Source of the DNA: Bacillus sp. SD075
GTDB lineage: Bacteria > Bacillota > Bacilli > Bacillales > DSM-1321
NCBI RefSeq assembly: GCF_017355165.1
Contig: NZ_JADILK010000016.1
Span: 1 to 64,000 of the forward strand
Direction: 5' to 3'
Length of the DNA stretch: 64,000 nt
Shown here: piece after piece, positions 1 through 7,954 of the stretch
How the letters are laid out: each line of letters starts with the position of its first letter
How positions within the stretch are numbered: position 1 is the first letter of the stretch
Made by a program: the position numbers and the translations under genes
The notes under the pieces: generated by a model
What the model saw: the letters and a program-made list of their open reading frames with translations, nothing else
Database searches by the model: none
What the model was told of the DNA's origin: nothing

Positions 1-36
1 AGGGGGTTCGGTATGGTCTCATACCGAACCCCTTTC
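1..36. terminator. Hairpin terminator at window edge
   Basis: A 14-base stem built on GGGGTTCGGTATG closes on its complement around a GTCT loop and is followed by a short T run. It probably ends a gene that lies outside the window, or serves the minus-strand gene downstream. The same GGGGTTCGG stem core recurs in the hairpin at 10774-10815. Confidence 0.75.
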
Positions 37-115
37 ATGATTTTATTGAGGAATTATTACCTATGGTTTTTTACTGTTTTTTTATATAGGATGAATCCCT
101 CACTGGATTGGTGAA

Positions 116-232
116 ATTTGCGACACTCCTGCCGAATAACTGTCTAGCTGAGACCCCGCATGCACTTGCGGCGAGGATTCGGAAAGGGAGCGGATTTCTG
201 AAAACAATTTGAACGTTTTTCAATGTAGTCAA
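116..232. repeat. Degenerate copy of GC-rich palindromic intergenic repeat
   Basis: The stretch contains degraded versions of the blocks CGACACTCCTGC, GAGACCCCGCA and CTTGCGGCGAGGA, followed by an AACGTTTTTCAATGTAGT-like tail. The same blocks occur in the better copies at 7555-7702 and 31261-31396. It has no coding potential. It is the most eroded of the three copies in the window. Confidence 0.6.
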
Positions 233-289
233 CTCAATCTTATGTTACCCTCTAAGAAATGGTTAGCTGTGATTAAACCAAGGGTTTTT

Positions 290-865
290 TCATGTTTTCT
301 TGAACTTATTTTTTGGCCGCACTCCGGCCCACACTGCAATGATAAGTCCTCCAATGGTATCCGCGATTAAATCTATCATTGTATCTTTATTTCCCCCGCC
401 TTGTAGTGTCATTACGAATAATTGATCAGAACTAAATTCGTAGATTTCCCATATGACACCACCAAATGCTGAGAAAGAGAGGATAAACAAAAAAACAAAC
501 CAAGGGGATATTTCTTTGCCTGCATTTCTGTATACCAATTGTTCATATAAAGCAATTCCCGTAAAAGCAAGAAGGGAACCGCTTAGTAAATGTAGGAATG
601 TGTCCCACCACCCCAGTCCATACCAACCTAAAATTGATCCTAAAAATTGTGAACCGAATAAGAAGATTAAATAGGAAATGATAATTGGCAGATTGAAATG
701 AAGCTTGGTAAATAGGGCCAATAAAAGGGGAACTGCCCCACATACCACACCGCCCATCGAAACCAGTGATTTGAAAGTTTCATCGGCTGAATAGTAAAAA
801 ATAGATAAAGCGGCCATGAAAAGTACATACACTACACTTAATGAAATAACTAGCTTACGATTCAT
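290..865 (-). CDS. Multi-pass membrane protein, YjdF/DUF2238-like
   Basis: This 191-residue protein has five or six hydrophobic segments. Its second half carries the conserved block WWDTFLHLLSG, then WEIYEFSSDQ, then QGGGNKDTMIDLIADTIGG. The arrangement of His, Glu and Asp residues in or near membrane segments resembles the YjdF (DUF2238) family of uncharacterised membrane proteins. A GAGGTAA ribosome site sits just before the ATG. The next gene upstream on the same strand (886-1464) is a broken paralogue with the same GGGNKDTM motif, so this is the surviving copy of a tandem duplication. No function is known from sequence. Confidence 0.75.
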   Translation of the reverse strand: MNRKLVISLSVVYVLFMAALSIFYYSADETFKSLVSMGGVVCGAVPLLLALFTKLHFNLPIIISYLIFLFGSQFLGSILGWYGLGWWDTFLHLLSGSLLAFTGIALYEQLVYRNAGKEISPWFVFLFILSFSAFGGVIWEIYEFSSDQLFVMTLQGGGNKDTMIDLIADTIGGLIIAVWAGVRPKNKFKKT

Positions 866-885
866 ATGATTACCTCAACCAATCA

Positions 886-1464
886 TCATAATTTTAATTT
901 TTGTACACTAGAATAATAAATGGAGATAAGCATACCGCCGCTAAGACCGGAAAGTAAATCGTACATGGTATCTTTATTACCGCCTCCCTGCATGGTATGA
1001 GTAAAAGTGAGAATCTCCTGCGAACTCATATATTTCCCAAAGAACAGTGGCAAGGACGGAAAGTGAGAGAATAAAAATAAAGATGCCCCACCTTGAAACA
1101 TCTTTTCTCGTTTTTTGAGGGATGTATAGTTTATAAAGAGCAACCCCAACAAAACCCACGAAAATACCTTTATAGAAGGGAAGGCCAGAGTCCCACCATT
1201 TCAAATCAACATAAAAATTTGCGATAGCCCTAAAAATGTCGTACAGAAAACAAAAATATAATAACCGATTATGATTGGAATGTTAAAGGGGTCATTTTTT
1301 ACAAACAGTAATGAAATGGGCAAGGCACTTACCAATATTCCCCCAAGAGCTACCATCCATCGGGATGAATCATCTTTTATGAGATAAAAGATGAGTAAAC
1401 CAGTCATGAATGCTATAAAAACCAGACTGAAAATAATGATTATTTTATATTCCAATATACTCAC
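886..1464 (-). pseudogene. Frameshifted paralogue of the adjacent membrane protein
   Basis: Three overlapping frames together rebuild one protein parallel to the gene at 290-865. The N-terminal membrane segments lie at 1464-1201. The KWWDSGLPFYKG to WEIYEFAGDS part lies at 1204-977 in a second frame. The MQGGGNKDTMYDLLSGLSGG end lies at about 1000-886 in a third. Two frameshifts are needed to join them, so no full-length product is expected. The order and motifs match the intact neighbour throughout, pointing to a tandem duplication followed by decay. Confidence 0.75.
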
Positions 1465-1647
1465 CTCATTCGTAAATATTCATTACGATCAAATCCAATT
1501 CAGCCAGATGCAACCCGGAAAATTGAATTTTCGGGTATTTTTATGATGTTCTTTTAAAATCCTCCAACTCACATTAGTGTTATCATGGTTGGTTCCTTTG
1601 GTGCTTTTACATGATGTTTTTACATTCTGCCGTGATAAACAATGAAA

Positions 1648-1948
1648 TCACAGCAATTGTAGCTTCAATTGCCTACATTTATTTTTTTGCCACCTTATAA
1701 CTTGGAGTGGGTTTGGCCCATTTTCAGCTACTTGCTGAAAGTTTTGGATATTTTCTTGAGGAATGATTGAAACAAAAAAAATGGTCAGTAATATTGAGAC
1801 GGGTATGAAGAATCTTTCAAACGAGCGTGTAAAAGATTCAATACCAAGGCGAACTGTAAAGGTATCTACTGCAGCTATCAATATATTTAATACTACAAGT
1901 GGAGTATCCGGCATCCAAAAAGTTTCAATGAAATTCCCCACATATTAA
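1648..1948 (-). pseudogene. Fragment of GerAB-type spore germination permease
   Basis: About 75 codons read as the middle of an endospore germination permease (GerAB/GerKB family). It has a membrane segment after a TPLVVLNILI start, then RLGIESFTRSFERFF, a second membrane segment, and an ending like that before 'NLxPVxENGxxPL' in the family. The usual protein has about 360 residues and ten membrane helices, so only two helices remain. No partner gerAA or gerAC gene is recognisable next to it. The last roughly 20 codons do not resemble the family. I treat it as a relic. Confidence 0.6.
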
Positions 1949-2977
1949 GCAGTCTCGGAAGCAGTGGAAAAAGACCAGAAAAAAATGTGAGATGGATCAC
2001 TTACCGATCTAAAGCGAGATATAAAATTTCCAGCCCGGATGTAAAACCATTCAAAAATTAATGCGATTTTCTTTCCCAGTACTGCAGCTAGCCAAGCATC
2101 ATGCTTTGCAAAACTAACTAAAGGAGAAGGGGTATGTTAAATAACCGTACCTACCGAATACACACGGATTCAAATCATCAATTGATGTGATGTAATGTTG
2201 AAACTACCAGGCATTAATTTTAATCCTTTTGTTTTCCTTATTTTTGGCCTCATATTAAGAAATTAATTGCCTTACTTCAAAAATCCATCCCCGTTTCATT
2301 CGGTCTCAAATTTTCTGGCCTTTTCCTGAAAATTCTAAGATATTCATCAGAAACGATTCCATTGGTATTTAGTGCTGCTTTTCATATTATTCTTATTTCT
2401 TATTCCAGAATCAAAATCTAAATAAACAACCTGTATTTGAAAGAAGAGTAGCACTCCGATATGTATTATGTACGATTGCTTTTTTTGTCATGAAAGAAGA
2501 TCTCCTTAAAGTAGCTAACTCTTCCCCTTTTATAATGTTTTATCGCTTCTAATAAATATTATTGAAGAAATCTAAAGTGTTTAGCGCTGTTCTCAACTTC
2601 GATACAAACTTTGCCCCGAACCTTTTGTTTTGGTGTTTTAACTGCACCTAATTTTTCATCATCCTCATGGTACTTGCTGATATGATCCTTCGGCTTTTCC
2701 AGGCGATGTTCATGAGTTTCTTAGCCTATTAAATGAACTATTATTGTAAGTTATATATTTCCTTAAGAATGGCACGATTCTTGCATGTAATTTGTTGGTA
2801 TATCTAATATTTGGAGAAAGGAGGGAGATAGGGAACTGTAAGACACATGATTTTTGAAAAACTTTTAATTTCTTGGTTATCAAGCATATTGGATAGGTTC
2901 ATATGTCAGGAAATGAATACTGATTCATAAAGGGAAGGCGAAGCAAGTAAACTTATAAAGGTCAGGAGAATATTACT
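1949..2977. other. Decayed intergenic stretch with no intact gene
   Basis: No open frame with a believable start and length was found on either strand. Short stop-bounded pieces, such as a hydrophobic 23-codon run near 2193-2264 on the plus strand, suggest old membrane-protein genes, but none could be assigned to a family. The only clear signals are the sigma-54 promoter at 2770-2785 and a good ribosome binding site at 2816-2823, neither followed by a gene that would fit. Confidence 0.5.
2770..2785 (+). promoter_or_regulatory. Sigma-54 (SigL) promoter without an obvious gene
   Basis: TGGCACGATTCTTGCA matches the sigma-54 consensus TGGCAC-N5-TTGCA exactly. A strong AAAGGAGG ribosome site follows about 33 bases later, as expected for a sigma-54 leader. 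No open frame starts near that site, and the next gene, the truncated acetyltransferase at 2978, has its own AGGAGA site. The original downstream gene was probably lost. Confidence 0.7.
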
Positions 2978-3331
2978 ATGAAAATACCAGTGGAAAATAT
3001 AGTAGAGTTAACTGTAGAACATCAATTCACACAGGCTTATCATATATTGAGTCAGATACGTCCTGATTTGACTGTAAAGGAATATCTAGAATTATTAAAT
3101 GATAAAAGTAGGGAGGGAAAACGGTTATTTGCTTTATATCATGATACAAGCATCGTAGCATTAGCAGGTATTAGCTGGCGTGAAGATTCATATAATGAAC
3201 GCTATGTTTATGTACAATATTTGGTTACTGATGTAAATCATCGTCCTAGTGGCCTTGGATATACTCTTCTCAGTCATATAAATAATTGGGCAAAAGAACA
3301 TGGAGCTGAATACATTACATTGGAATCGTGA
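2978..3331 (+). CDS. GNAT N-acetyltransferase, C-terminally truncated
   Basis: The 117-residue product has the GNAT fold signature. There is a beta-strand region near residues 70-85 (YVYVQYLVTD), an acetyl-CoA loop variant around HRPSGLGYTLLSHI, and then a helix and the strand AEYITLES. It ends with a TGA right after TLES. The usual remaining roughly 25 residues can still be seen past the stop: CLDTMN, then a Glu-Ala-Asp-Gly-Ile-Phe stretch, then LFYRTY, interrupted by further stops up to about 3415. GNAT proteins of this type normally have 140-150 residues. The gene is therefore probably a recent pseudogene. The substrate is unknown. Confidence 0.6.
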   Translation: MKIPVENIVELTVEHQFTQAYHILSQIRPDLTVKEYLELLNDKSREGKRLFALYHDTSIVALAGISWREDSYNERYVYVQYLVTDVNHRPSGLGYTLLSHINNWAKEHGAEYITLES

Positions 3332-3582
3332 ATTAGGTGTCTTGACACCATGAATGTATAATTATTTTAGGAAGCGGATGGTATCTTTTAGGTGCAGCTC
3401 TTTTATCGTACATATGTACCAGCAAGGAAATTGGGACAAAACAATTATGATATTAAGGTTGGACCAGGTATCAATAAACTTAGGATGGAACAAACATCTG
3501 AACAAGTTTAAGGAAGTAAATTCTAAGGACATATTCAAAGGGAAGGTGCCCTGCCATCCGAAAATTAGTTGAAAGCTTATAG

Positions 3583-3611
3583 AAACTCTGTGGAGGTCTG
3601 CAGAGTTTTTC
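3583..3611 (+). terminator. Hairpin terminator
   Basis: AAACTCTG pairs with CAGAGTTT across a nine-base loop and is followed by a T run on the plus strand. It lies downstream of the acetyltransferase relic. The 3612-4050 stretch after it contains no gene I can support; a plus-strand open stretch near 3735-3800 reads like coding sequence but matches no family I recognise. Confidence 0.6.
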
Positions 3612-4051
3612 TTCATTTATCTTTTTTTTGCCCCTAAACCATCTTTGCGAAATACGATATAGATTACATGATAGATTTACATCAAAAAGGGACGCTAAGC
3701 GAAACAGACGTTTCATGTTCAATTCTTTATTCCTGCAAACGCTAACGTAAAGCCTGAAGCGTTAAAAGAGTCAAAAAAGCTGGGTGCTGCTGTTTATAAC
3801 TCCATTGAACCAACTGGTTCGATAATATGGAAGTTATGGTATAATATAGGCCGTAATGGTGCAGCCGTTCATTATGATATGCCACACGACTTTTTGAGAT
3901 ACGAGGTATGTCGAACCACAATATCGAATCAGGAGCGCTTGGATAAAAAGTCACGGCTATCTAATAAAGCAAGCAGGGACCACTTAACTTGTTAATCAGT
4001 AGACTGACAATTTTTTTGAAAATAACAGGGCTATATAAAAAGATGACATAG

Positions 4052-4090
4052 AAAAAAGGCATCTGCTCTTACTAAAAGCAGATGCCTTTT
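4052..4090 (-). terminator. Terminator of the ureohydrolase gene
   Basis: A perfect stem AAAAGGCATCTGCT pairs with AGCAGATGCCTTTT around a short loop. On the minus strand it is followed by a run of six T residues. It lies about 55 bases past the stop of the minus-strand ureohydrolase and could also work in the plus direction. Confidence 0.85.
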
Positions 4091-4143
4091 GAACGATAAT
4101 AGTACCGACTTGAAATGTCCTCCTTACTAGTTACTGTTTGCTC

Positions 4144-5112
4144 CTATAAACTATTTTCGGTGGAATTTTCCTTTTTTTGTTCTTCCTTCAAACTTAAGGC
4201 TACTAAACTGGCAAAATCATGAATGATGGTGGCTGCCAATAGTGATGTGATTTGTGTTGGATCGTAGGGCGGGAGGACTTCAACCAGGTCGAACCCAATA
4301 AAGTTGAATCCTTGCAGGGAGCGTATCATCTCAAGGGTTTCAAAGCTATTTAGACCTCCGACCTCCAGGGTGCCAGTTCCAGGGGCACAGGATGGATCAA
4401 CAAAATCAATATCAAAGCTCAAGAAACATGGTGTATCCCCAATGGTTTTCTTGACTTCCCTCACAACATCTTCGATTCCTCTTTTCTTCAGCTGAGGAGT
4501 AGTTATCACATTGTAGCCTAGATCCGTACTTGAATCTATATCTCCTGGATGATTGAGCGTACCTCTGATGCCAATCTGGAAAACTTTATCCGTTTGGAGC
4601 AACCCTTCCTCATAAGCACGGATAAAAGGGGAACCGTGCCAATATTTTTCATCATAATAAGTATCCCAGGTATCTGTATGTGAATCAAAATGGAGAAGTG
4701 CAACAGGACCATGAATTTTAGCGGCAGCTCTTAGATTAGCCAATGTTACTGAATGATCTCCCCCGATGCCTATTGGAATGATACCGTTTTTCATCAAGTC
4801 TGCCATAGCCTTTTCAATTATCTCATAGCTTCGATGTATATTATGGGGAATGACCGAAACGTCCCCAATATCAATAGCATTACATTCGTCAAAAGGAAAT
4901 ACCTTGTGAATGGGATGATAGGGAAACAAGGTCATGGATGCCTGGCGGACTGCCTGTGGCGCAAAACGTGCTCCTACCCTGAAAGAAGCGGCCGTATCAA
5001 AAGGCATACCTACCACTGCCAGTCTGGCATTTTCTCTTGAAGAAGGTAAGCGCATAAATGATCCGGTGGTACAAAATTCTGGTTTAACATCAGGGGATAA
5101 AGGATATTTCAT
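4144..5112 (-). CDS. speB: Ureohydrolase (agmatinase / guanidinobutyrase-like)
   Basis: This 322-residue enzyme belongs to the arginase/agmatinase family, which uses a dinuclear Mn centre to split a guanidino group into urea and an amine. The metal motifs are in order: GIGGDHS near residue 118, HFDSHTDTWD near 141, and SFDIDFVDPSCAPGTGT near 228. The length is normal. Agmatinase, guanidinobutyrase and guanidinopropionase share these motifs, so the exact substrate cannot be read from sequence and the symbol is tentative. It is transcribed away from an APC permease (5536-6882). Both genes have their own sigma-54 promoter in the shared gap, which suggests that uptake and hydrolysis of one guanidino compound are co-induced. 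Confidence 0.85.
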   Translation of the reverse strand: MKYPLSPDVKPEFCTTGSFMRLPSSRENARLAVVGMPFDTAASFRVGARFAPQAVRQASMTLFPYHPIHKVFPFDECNAIDIGDVSVIPHNIHRSYEIIEKAMADLMKNGIIPIGIGGDHSVTLANLRAAAKIHGPVALLHFDSHTDTWDTYYDEKYWHGSPFIRAYEEGLLQTDKVFQIGIRGTLNHPGDIDSSTDLGYNVITTPQLKKRGIEDVVREVKKTIGDTPCFLSFDIDFVDPSCAPGTGTLEVGGLNSFETLEMIRSLQGFNFIGFDLVEVLPPYDPTQITSLLAATIIHDFASLVALSLKEEQKKENSTENSL

Positions 5113-5193
5113 TTTTCTATTCCTCCATTTTCTTATAACTTATAGTCTTGAAACTCAAATTCATATAGTTGAATTTCTATAGCTGATTAATTA

Positions 5194-5209
5194 TGCAATT
5201 ATCATGCCA
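5194..5209 (-). promoter_or_regulatory. Sigma-54 promoter of the ureohydrolase
   Basis: Read on the minus strand this is TGGCATGATAATTGCA, a near-perfect -24/-12 element, 82 bases before the ATG. It is back to back with the plus-strand sigma-54 promoter at 5416-5431. Confidence 0.75.
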
Positions 5210-5270
5210 AGTCACAGTAAGTGATTTAATGAAGGTTTTAACCAGATAACAGTGGCTTGGGGTATGCAAA

Positions 5271-5300
5271 GGCGAATAATTTATGGGAAATTGAATCGCC
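5271..5300. promoter_or_regulatory. Imperfect inverted repeat, candidate activator (UAS) site
   Basis: GGCGAATAATTT and AAATTGAATCGCC form an imperfect dyad around ATGGG. It lies between the two divergent sigma-54 promoters, about 60 and 115 bases from them, where an enhancer-binding protein would be expected to sit. The binding protein is not identifiable from the window. Confidence 0.4.
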
Positions 5301-5415
5301 GATGAAGAGATGCTGAAAGACTTCATTTCTATGAATCAATCATTTGCCGTTAAGAATACAGGAATTAAAAAGCATTTTTGGCTAGGTTTGTTTTTCGAAT
5401 TAAACCGAGATCATA

Positions 5416-5431
5416 TGGCACAGAAATTGCA
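5416..5431 (+). promoter_or_regulatory. Sigma-54 promoter of the APC permease
   Basis: TGGCACAGAAATTGCA is an exact match to the sigma-54 consensus, about 105 bases before the GTG start of the permease at 5536. Confidence 0.8.
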
Positions 5432-5507
5432 TTAAGGTATACAGGTGAAACTTTTTAAAAAGGGAGGCAAGGAGCTTTATCTAGTTAAGAAATTGAATCA
5501 ACTGGTT

Positions 5508-5521
5508 TGAAAGCGGTTTCA
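5508..5521. promoter_or_regulatory. cre box (CcpA site) in permease leader
   Basis: TGAAAGCGGTTTCA fits the cre consensus TGWAANCGNTNWCA at every position. It lies between the sigma-54 promoter and the ribosome site of the permease, so CcpA bound here would act as a transcription roadblock. Control of SigL-dependent catabolic genes by CcpA is established in Bacillus subtilis; its use here is inferred. Confidence 0.7.
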
Positions 5522-5535
5522 AGGAGGAATGATAG

Positions 5536-6882
5536 GTGGAAAATGAGGTTTCATTGAAAAGATCACTGAAATTATGGCAAATCGTTATGATGGGGTTAGC
5601 TTATATGACACCCATGGTCGTATTTGATACATTTGGCATAGTATCTGGGATTACGGGCGGCCATGTACCGACTGCCTATATCGTTGCATTGGTGGGGATG
5701 CTTTTTACAGCTGCAAGCTATGGAAAGCTTGTAAAGGTTTTTCCTGCTGCAGGTTCTGCCTACACTTATACGCAAAAGGCCATAAACCCGCATTTAGGAT
5801 TCCTGGTAGGGTGGTCTTCGTTGTTAGACTATTTATTTTTACCTATGGTAAATGCATTGTTGACCAAAATTTATCTCACAGCATTATTTCCAGAAATCCC
5901 TACATGGATTTGGGTAGTATTGTTCGTAGCAATCGTGACCATTCTCAATCTCCGGAGCGTTAATGTACTTGCTAACTTTAATGCTCTTTTTGTTTTAATT
6001 CAGATTGCCATCATGGCAGTGTTCATCATACTTGTTGTCAAAGGTTTAAATGATGGAGAAGGTACAGGAGAAGTGTTTACAATAAACCCTTTCGTAAATG
6101 AAGGAATGGACTTTTCTGCAATAATAACTGGGGCCACGATCCTTTGTTTTTCCTTTTTGGGATTCGATGCGGTAACGACACTATCTGAGGAAACGCCGAA
6201 TCCGAAAGTAACGATTCCAAAAGCGATATTTTTAACTGCACTTTGGGGTGGTATCATCTTCATAACCTCATCTTTCTTTATTCAGCTCTTTTTTCCGGAT
6301 ATATCCCGATTTAAGGAACCGGATGCTGCCTTACCGGAAATCGCCCTTTATGTAGGTGGGAAGCTATTTCAATCCATTTTTCTTTGTACGACTCTCGTCA
6401 ATACGCTAGCATCAGGACTAGCATCACATGCCAGCGTTTCCCGTCTTTTGTATGTTATGGGACGTGATAAAGTGTTTCCGGAAAAATGGATTGGATTTAT
6501 TCACCCTAGATGGAAGACACCAGCCATTAATGTACTCATAGTTGGAGTCATTTCATTGTCGGCTTTATTCTTTGATTTAGTGACAGCGACGTCCCTGATC
6601 AACTTTGGTGCATTAATGGCATTTACTTTTGTAAATCTGTCAGTGATCAGCCATTTTATCATCAGGAAAAAAAAGCATCGAACGATAAAGGGGTGTATTC
6701 AATATTTAATTATGCCTTTAATTGGAGCCATAGCAATTGGCATTCTTTGGATCAATCTTGAGAGAAGTTCCCTAATAATGGGAACGGGTTGGTTTATTGT
6801 TGGTTTTTGTTATCTAATATATATTACAAAGGCATTCCAGAAGGCTCCGCCCCAATACCAAGTTGAAGAAATTCAGCTATAA
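5536..6882 (+). CDS. APC-family amino acid / polyamine permease
   Basis: This 448-residue protein has about twelve membrane helices typical of the amino acid-polyamine-organocation superfamily. The family block in helix 1 is present as [27 protein letters not shown], shown here only to place it at residues 16-42. [15 protein letters not shown] motif follows helix 6, as in other APC carriers. The overall layout resembles PuuP-type putrescine importers more than basic amino acid carriers. The GTG start is fixed by AAGGAGG eight bases upstream. Its sigma-54 promoter, cre box and divergent ureohydrolase suggest import of a guanidino compound, putrescine or gamma-aminobutyrate-type substrate. Confidence 0.85.
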   Translation: MENEVSLKRSLKLWQIVMMGLAYMTPMVVFDTFGIVSGITGGHVPTAYIVALVGMLFTAASYGKLVKVFPAAGSAYTYTQKAINPHLGFLVGWSSLLDYLFLPMVNALLTKIYLTALFPEIPTWIWVVLFVAIVTILNLRSVNVLANFNALFVLIQIAIMAVFIILVVKGLNDGEGTGEVFTINPFVNEGMDFSAIITGATILCFSFLGFDAVTTLSEETPNPKVTIPKAIFLTALWGGIIFITSSFFIQLFFPDISRFKEPDAALPEIALYVGGKLFQSIFLCTTLVNTLASGLASHASVSRLLYVMGRDKVFPEKWIGFIHPRWKTPAINVLIVGVISLSALFFDLVTATSLINFGALMAFTFVNLSVISHFIIRKKKHRTIKGCIQYLIMPLIGAIAIGILWINLERSSLIMGTGWFIVGFCYLIYITKAFQKAPPQYQVEEIQL

Positions 6883-6928
6883 GAATTTGCAAGAAAAACG
6901 CATTCGATAAGGATGTTTCAGTTTATAG

Positions 6929-6968
6929 TCAAAAAGGTTTCGGATTGGTTCATTCCGAAACCTTTTTG
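6929..6968 (+). terminator. Terminator after the APC permease
   Basis: TCAAAAAGGTTTCGG pairs with CCGAAACCTTTTTGA around an 11-base loop, and a T run follows. It is 47 bases past the permease stop. Confidence 0.85.
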
Positions 6969-7017
6969 ATTTTTAATTGGATTTGAAGCAGGTATAGAGA
7001 ATAGATGACCGCGACCA

Positions 7018-7505
7018 TTACTGGCCCTTGCCTGTCCAGTTGAATATCTTCTTTACATTCATGGCAGCGAAAATAAGTGTCGCTTGCATCGACAATATTT
7101 TTCGTCCGATTGCTGTCCAAAGCAGGCCATGCTTTTCTTTTGCATCTGGGAATTTTGCCACGGCTAGGAGAGGAGTGAGGTCCTTTATCATGAATGGCGT
7201 AACCTTAGAACCAGCATAGGCCACGTTCGTATTTACCTCTTCATTGGTCTTACGCATCAATCAAATAAGGAAGATAGATTGAATGAATGCCAGTTTACCA
7301 AAATAACTGGATCAATACTTTGGCGTTCTCCCTCCTCCCTCTGAATACCTATCTTTCACCAAGTCATAAATGAAAGGGATATCAATGGCGACCTCAATTT
7401 TACAACCAAATGTTCCGATGGCACCATTTTACATAGAGGAACATTTAAAGTCGATGACGCTAATAGAATCATGTTTAGAAAATATCTTTATCACTTCAAG
7501 CTTTA
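7018..7505 (-). pseudogene. IS1182-family transposase with large internal deletion
   Basis: Read on the minus strand, the N-terminal end of an IS1182 transposase appears near 7475-7335 (SKHDS, then KIEVAIDIPFIYDLVKDRYS). A short central piece follows near 7275-7210 (LMRKTNEEVNTNVAYAG), and then the C-terminal end near 7145-7020 (DAKEKHGLLWTAIGRKILSMQ and AAMNVKKIFNWTGKG). A complete protein has about 450-500 residues, so most of the catalytic domain is missing and the pieces are also frameshifted. A related N-terminal relic is at 31081-31215 and a better C-terminal copy at 9832-10725. Confidence 0.75.
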
Positions 7506-7554
7506 AAACAAATTAACTGGAGGCAAAAGGGCTCTATCTAGAAGTTAAAACAAA

Positions 7555-7702
7555 GTTGATTGGAACGTAAGGTGCGGATCCCTACGGGAAAAGTGTTGCG
7601 AGGGGAGACCCCGCAGGCACAAAGGTGCCGAGAACGTACCGCCCGCGGAAAGCGGGTGCCTGGAGGCTATGTTAGAATTTTACAAACGCTCAAAAAAATG
7701 TA
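7555..7702. repeat. GC-rich palindromic intergenic repeat, copy 2
   Basis: The block holds TGGAACGTAAGGTGCGG, CTACGGGAAAAG, GGGGAGACCCCGCAGGC, CCCGCGGAAAGCGGGTGCCTGGA and a TTACAAACGCTCAAAAAAATGTAGTG tail. It is far richer in G and C than its surroundings and can fold into several hairpins. Similar multi-copy intergenic elements are common in Bacillus-type genomes. It adjoins an IS1182 relic, as does the copy at 31261-31396. Confidence 0.75.
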
Positions 7703-7832
7703 GTGAAAATCAATTATCATCAGATTTGTCTACAGTCTGACACATCCTAAAAAGGATGCGCTTTTCTATATATTGAATTATCACTTTTTACATATGCAAA
7801 CCTGAATTGCTTATGAATTAATACATATGTCC

Positions 7833-7868
7833 TGATGATTGTAAGTGTGATGTTGATGATTGCAAATG
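7833..7868 (+). promoter_or_regulatory. Direct repeats upstream of the dehydrogenase promoter
   Basis: TGATGATTGTAAGTG and TGATGATTGCAAATG are spaced 21 bases start to start, two helical turns, and end 35 bases before the sigma-54 promoter. The spacing and place suggest binding sites for an activator. The cognate protein is not known. Confidence 0.4.
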
Positions 7869-7903
7869 GCGGTATATTGCTATCCACACCATATCCTCAT
7901 AAC

Positions 7904-7919
7904 TGGCATGAAAGTTGCT
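7904..7919 (+). promoter_or_regulatory. Sigma-54 promoter of glutamate dehydrogenase
   Basis: TGGCATGAAAGTTGCT matches the -24/-12 consensus with one deviation and lies 35 bases before the ATG at 7955. Bacillus subtilis rocG is likewise SigL dependent, although it uses a distant enhancer. Confidence 0.8.
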
Positions 7920-7954
7920 TAATAATTTTATAAGAATAAAAGTGAGGTGCTAAA

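Noticed and set aside
3640-3960. Coding-like plus-strand stretch containing KPEALKESKKLGAAVYNS
   Set aside because: It is short, has no start signal and could not be placed in a family, so it is not listed as a gene.
7555-7702. Palindromic GC-rich block as a CRISPR or structured RNA gene
   Set aside because: There is no repeat-spacer pattern, and similar blocks recur as dispersed intergenic repeats at 116-232 and 31261-31396.
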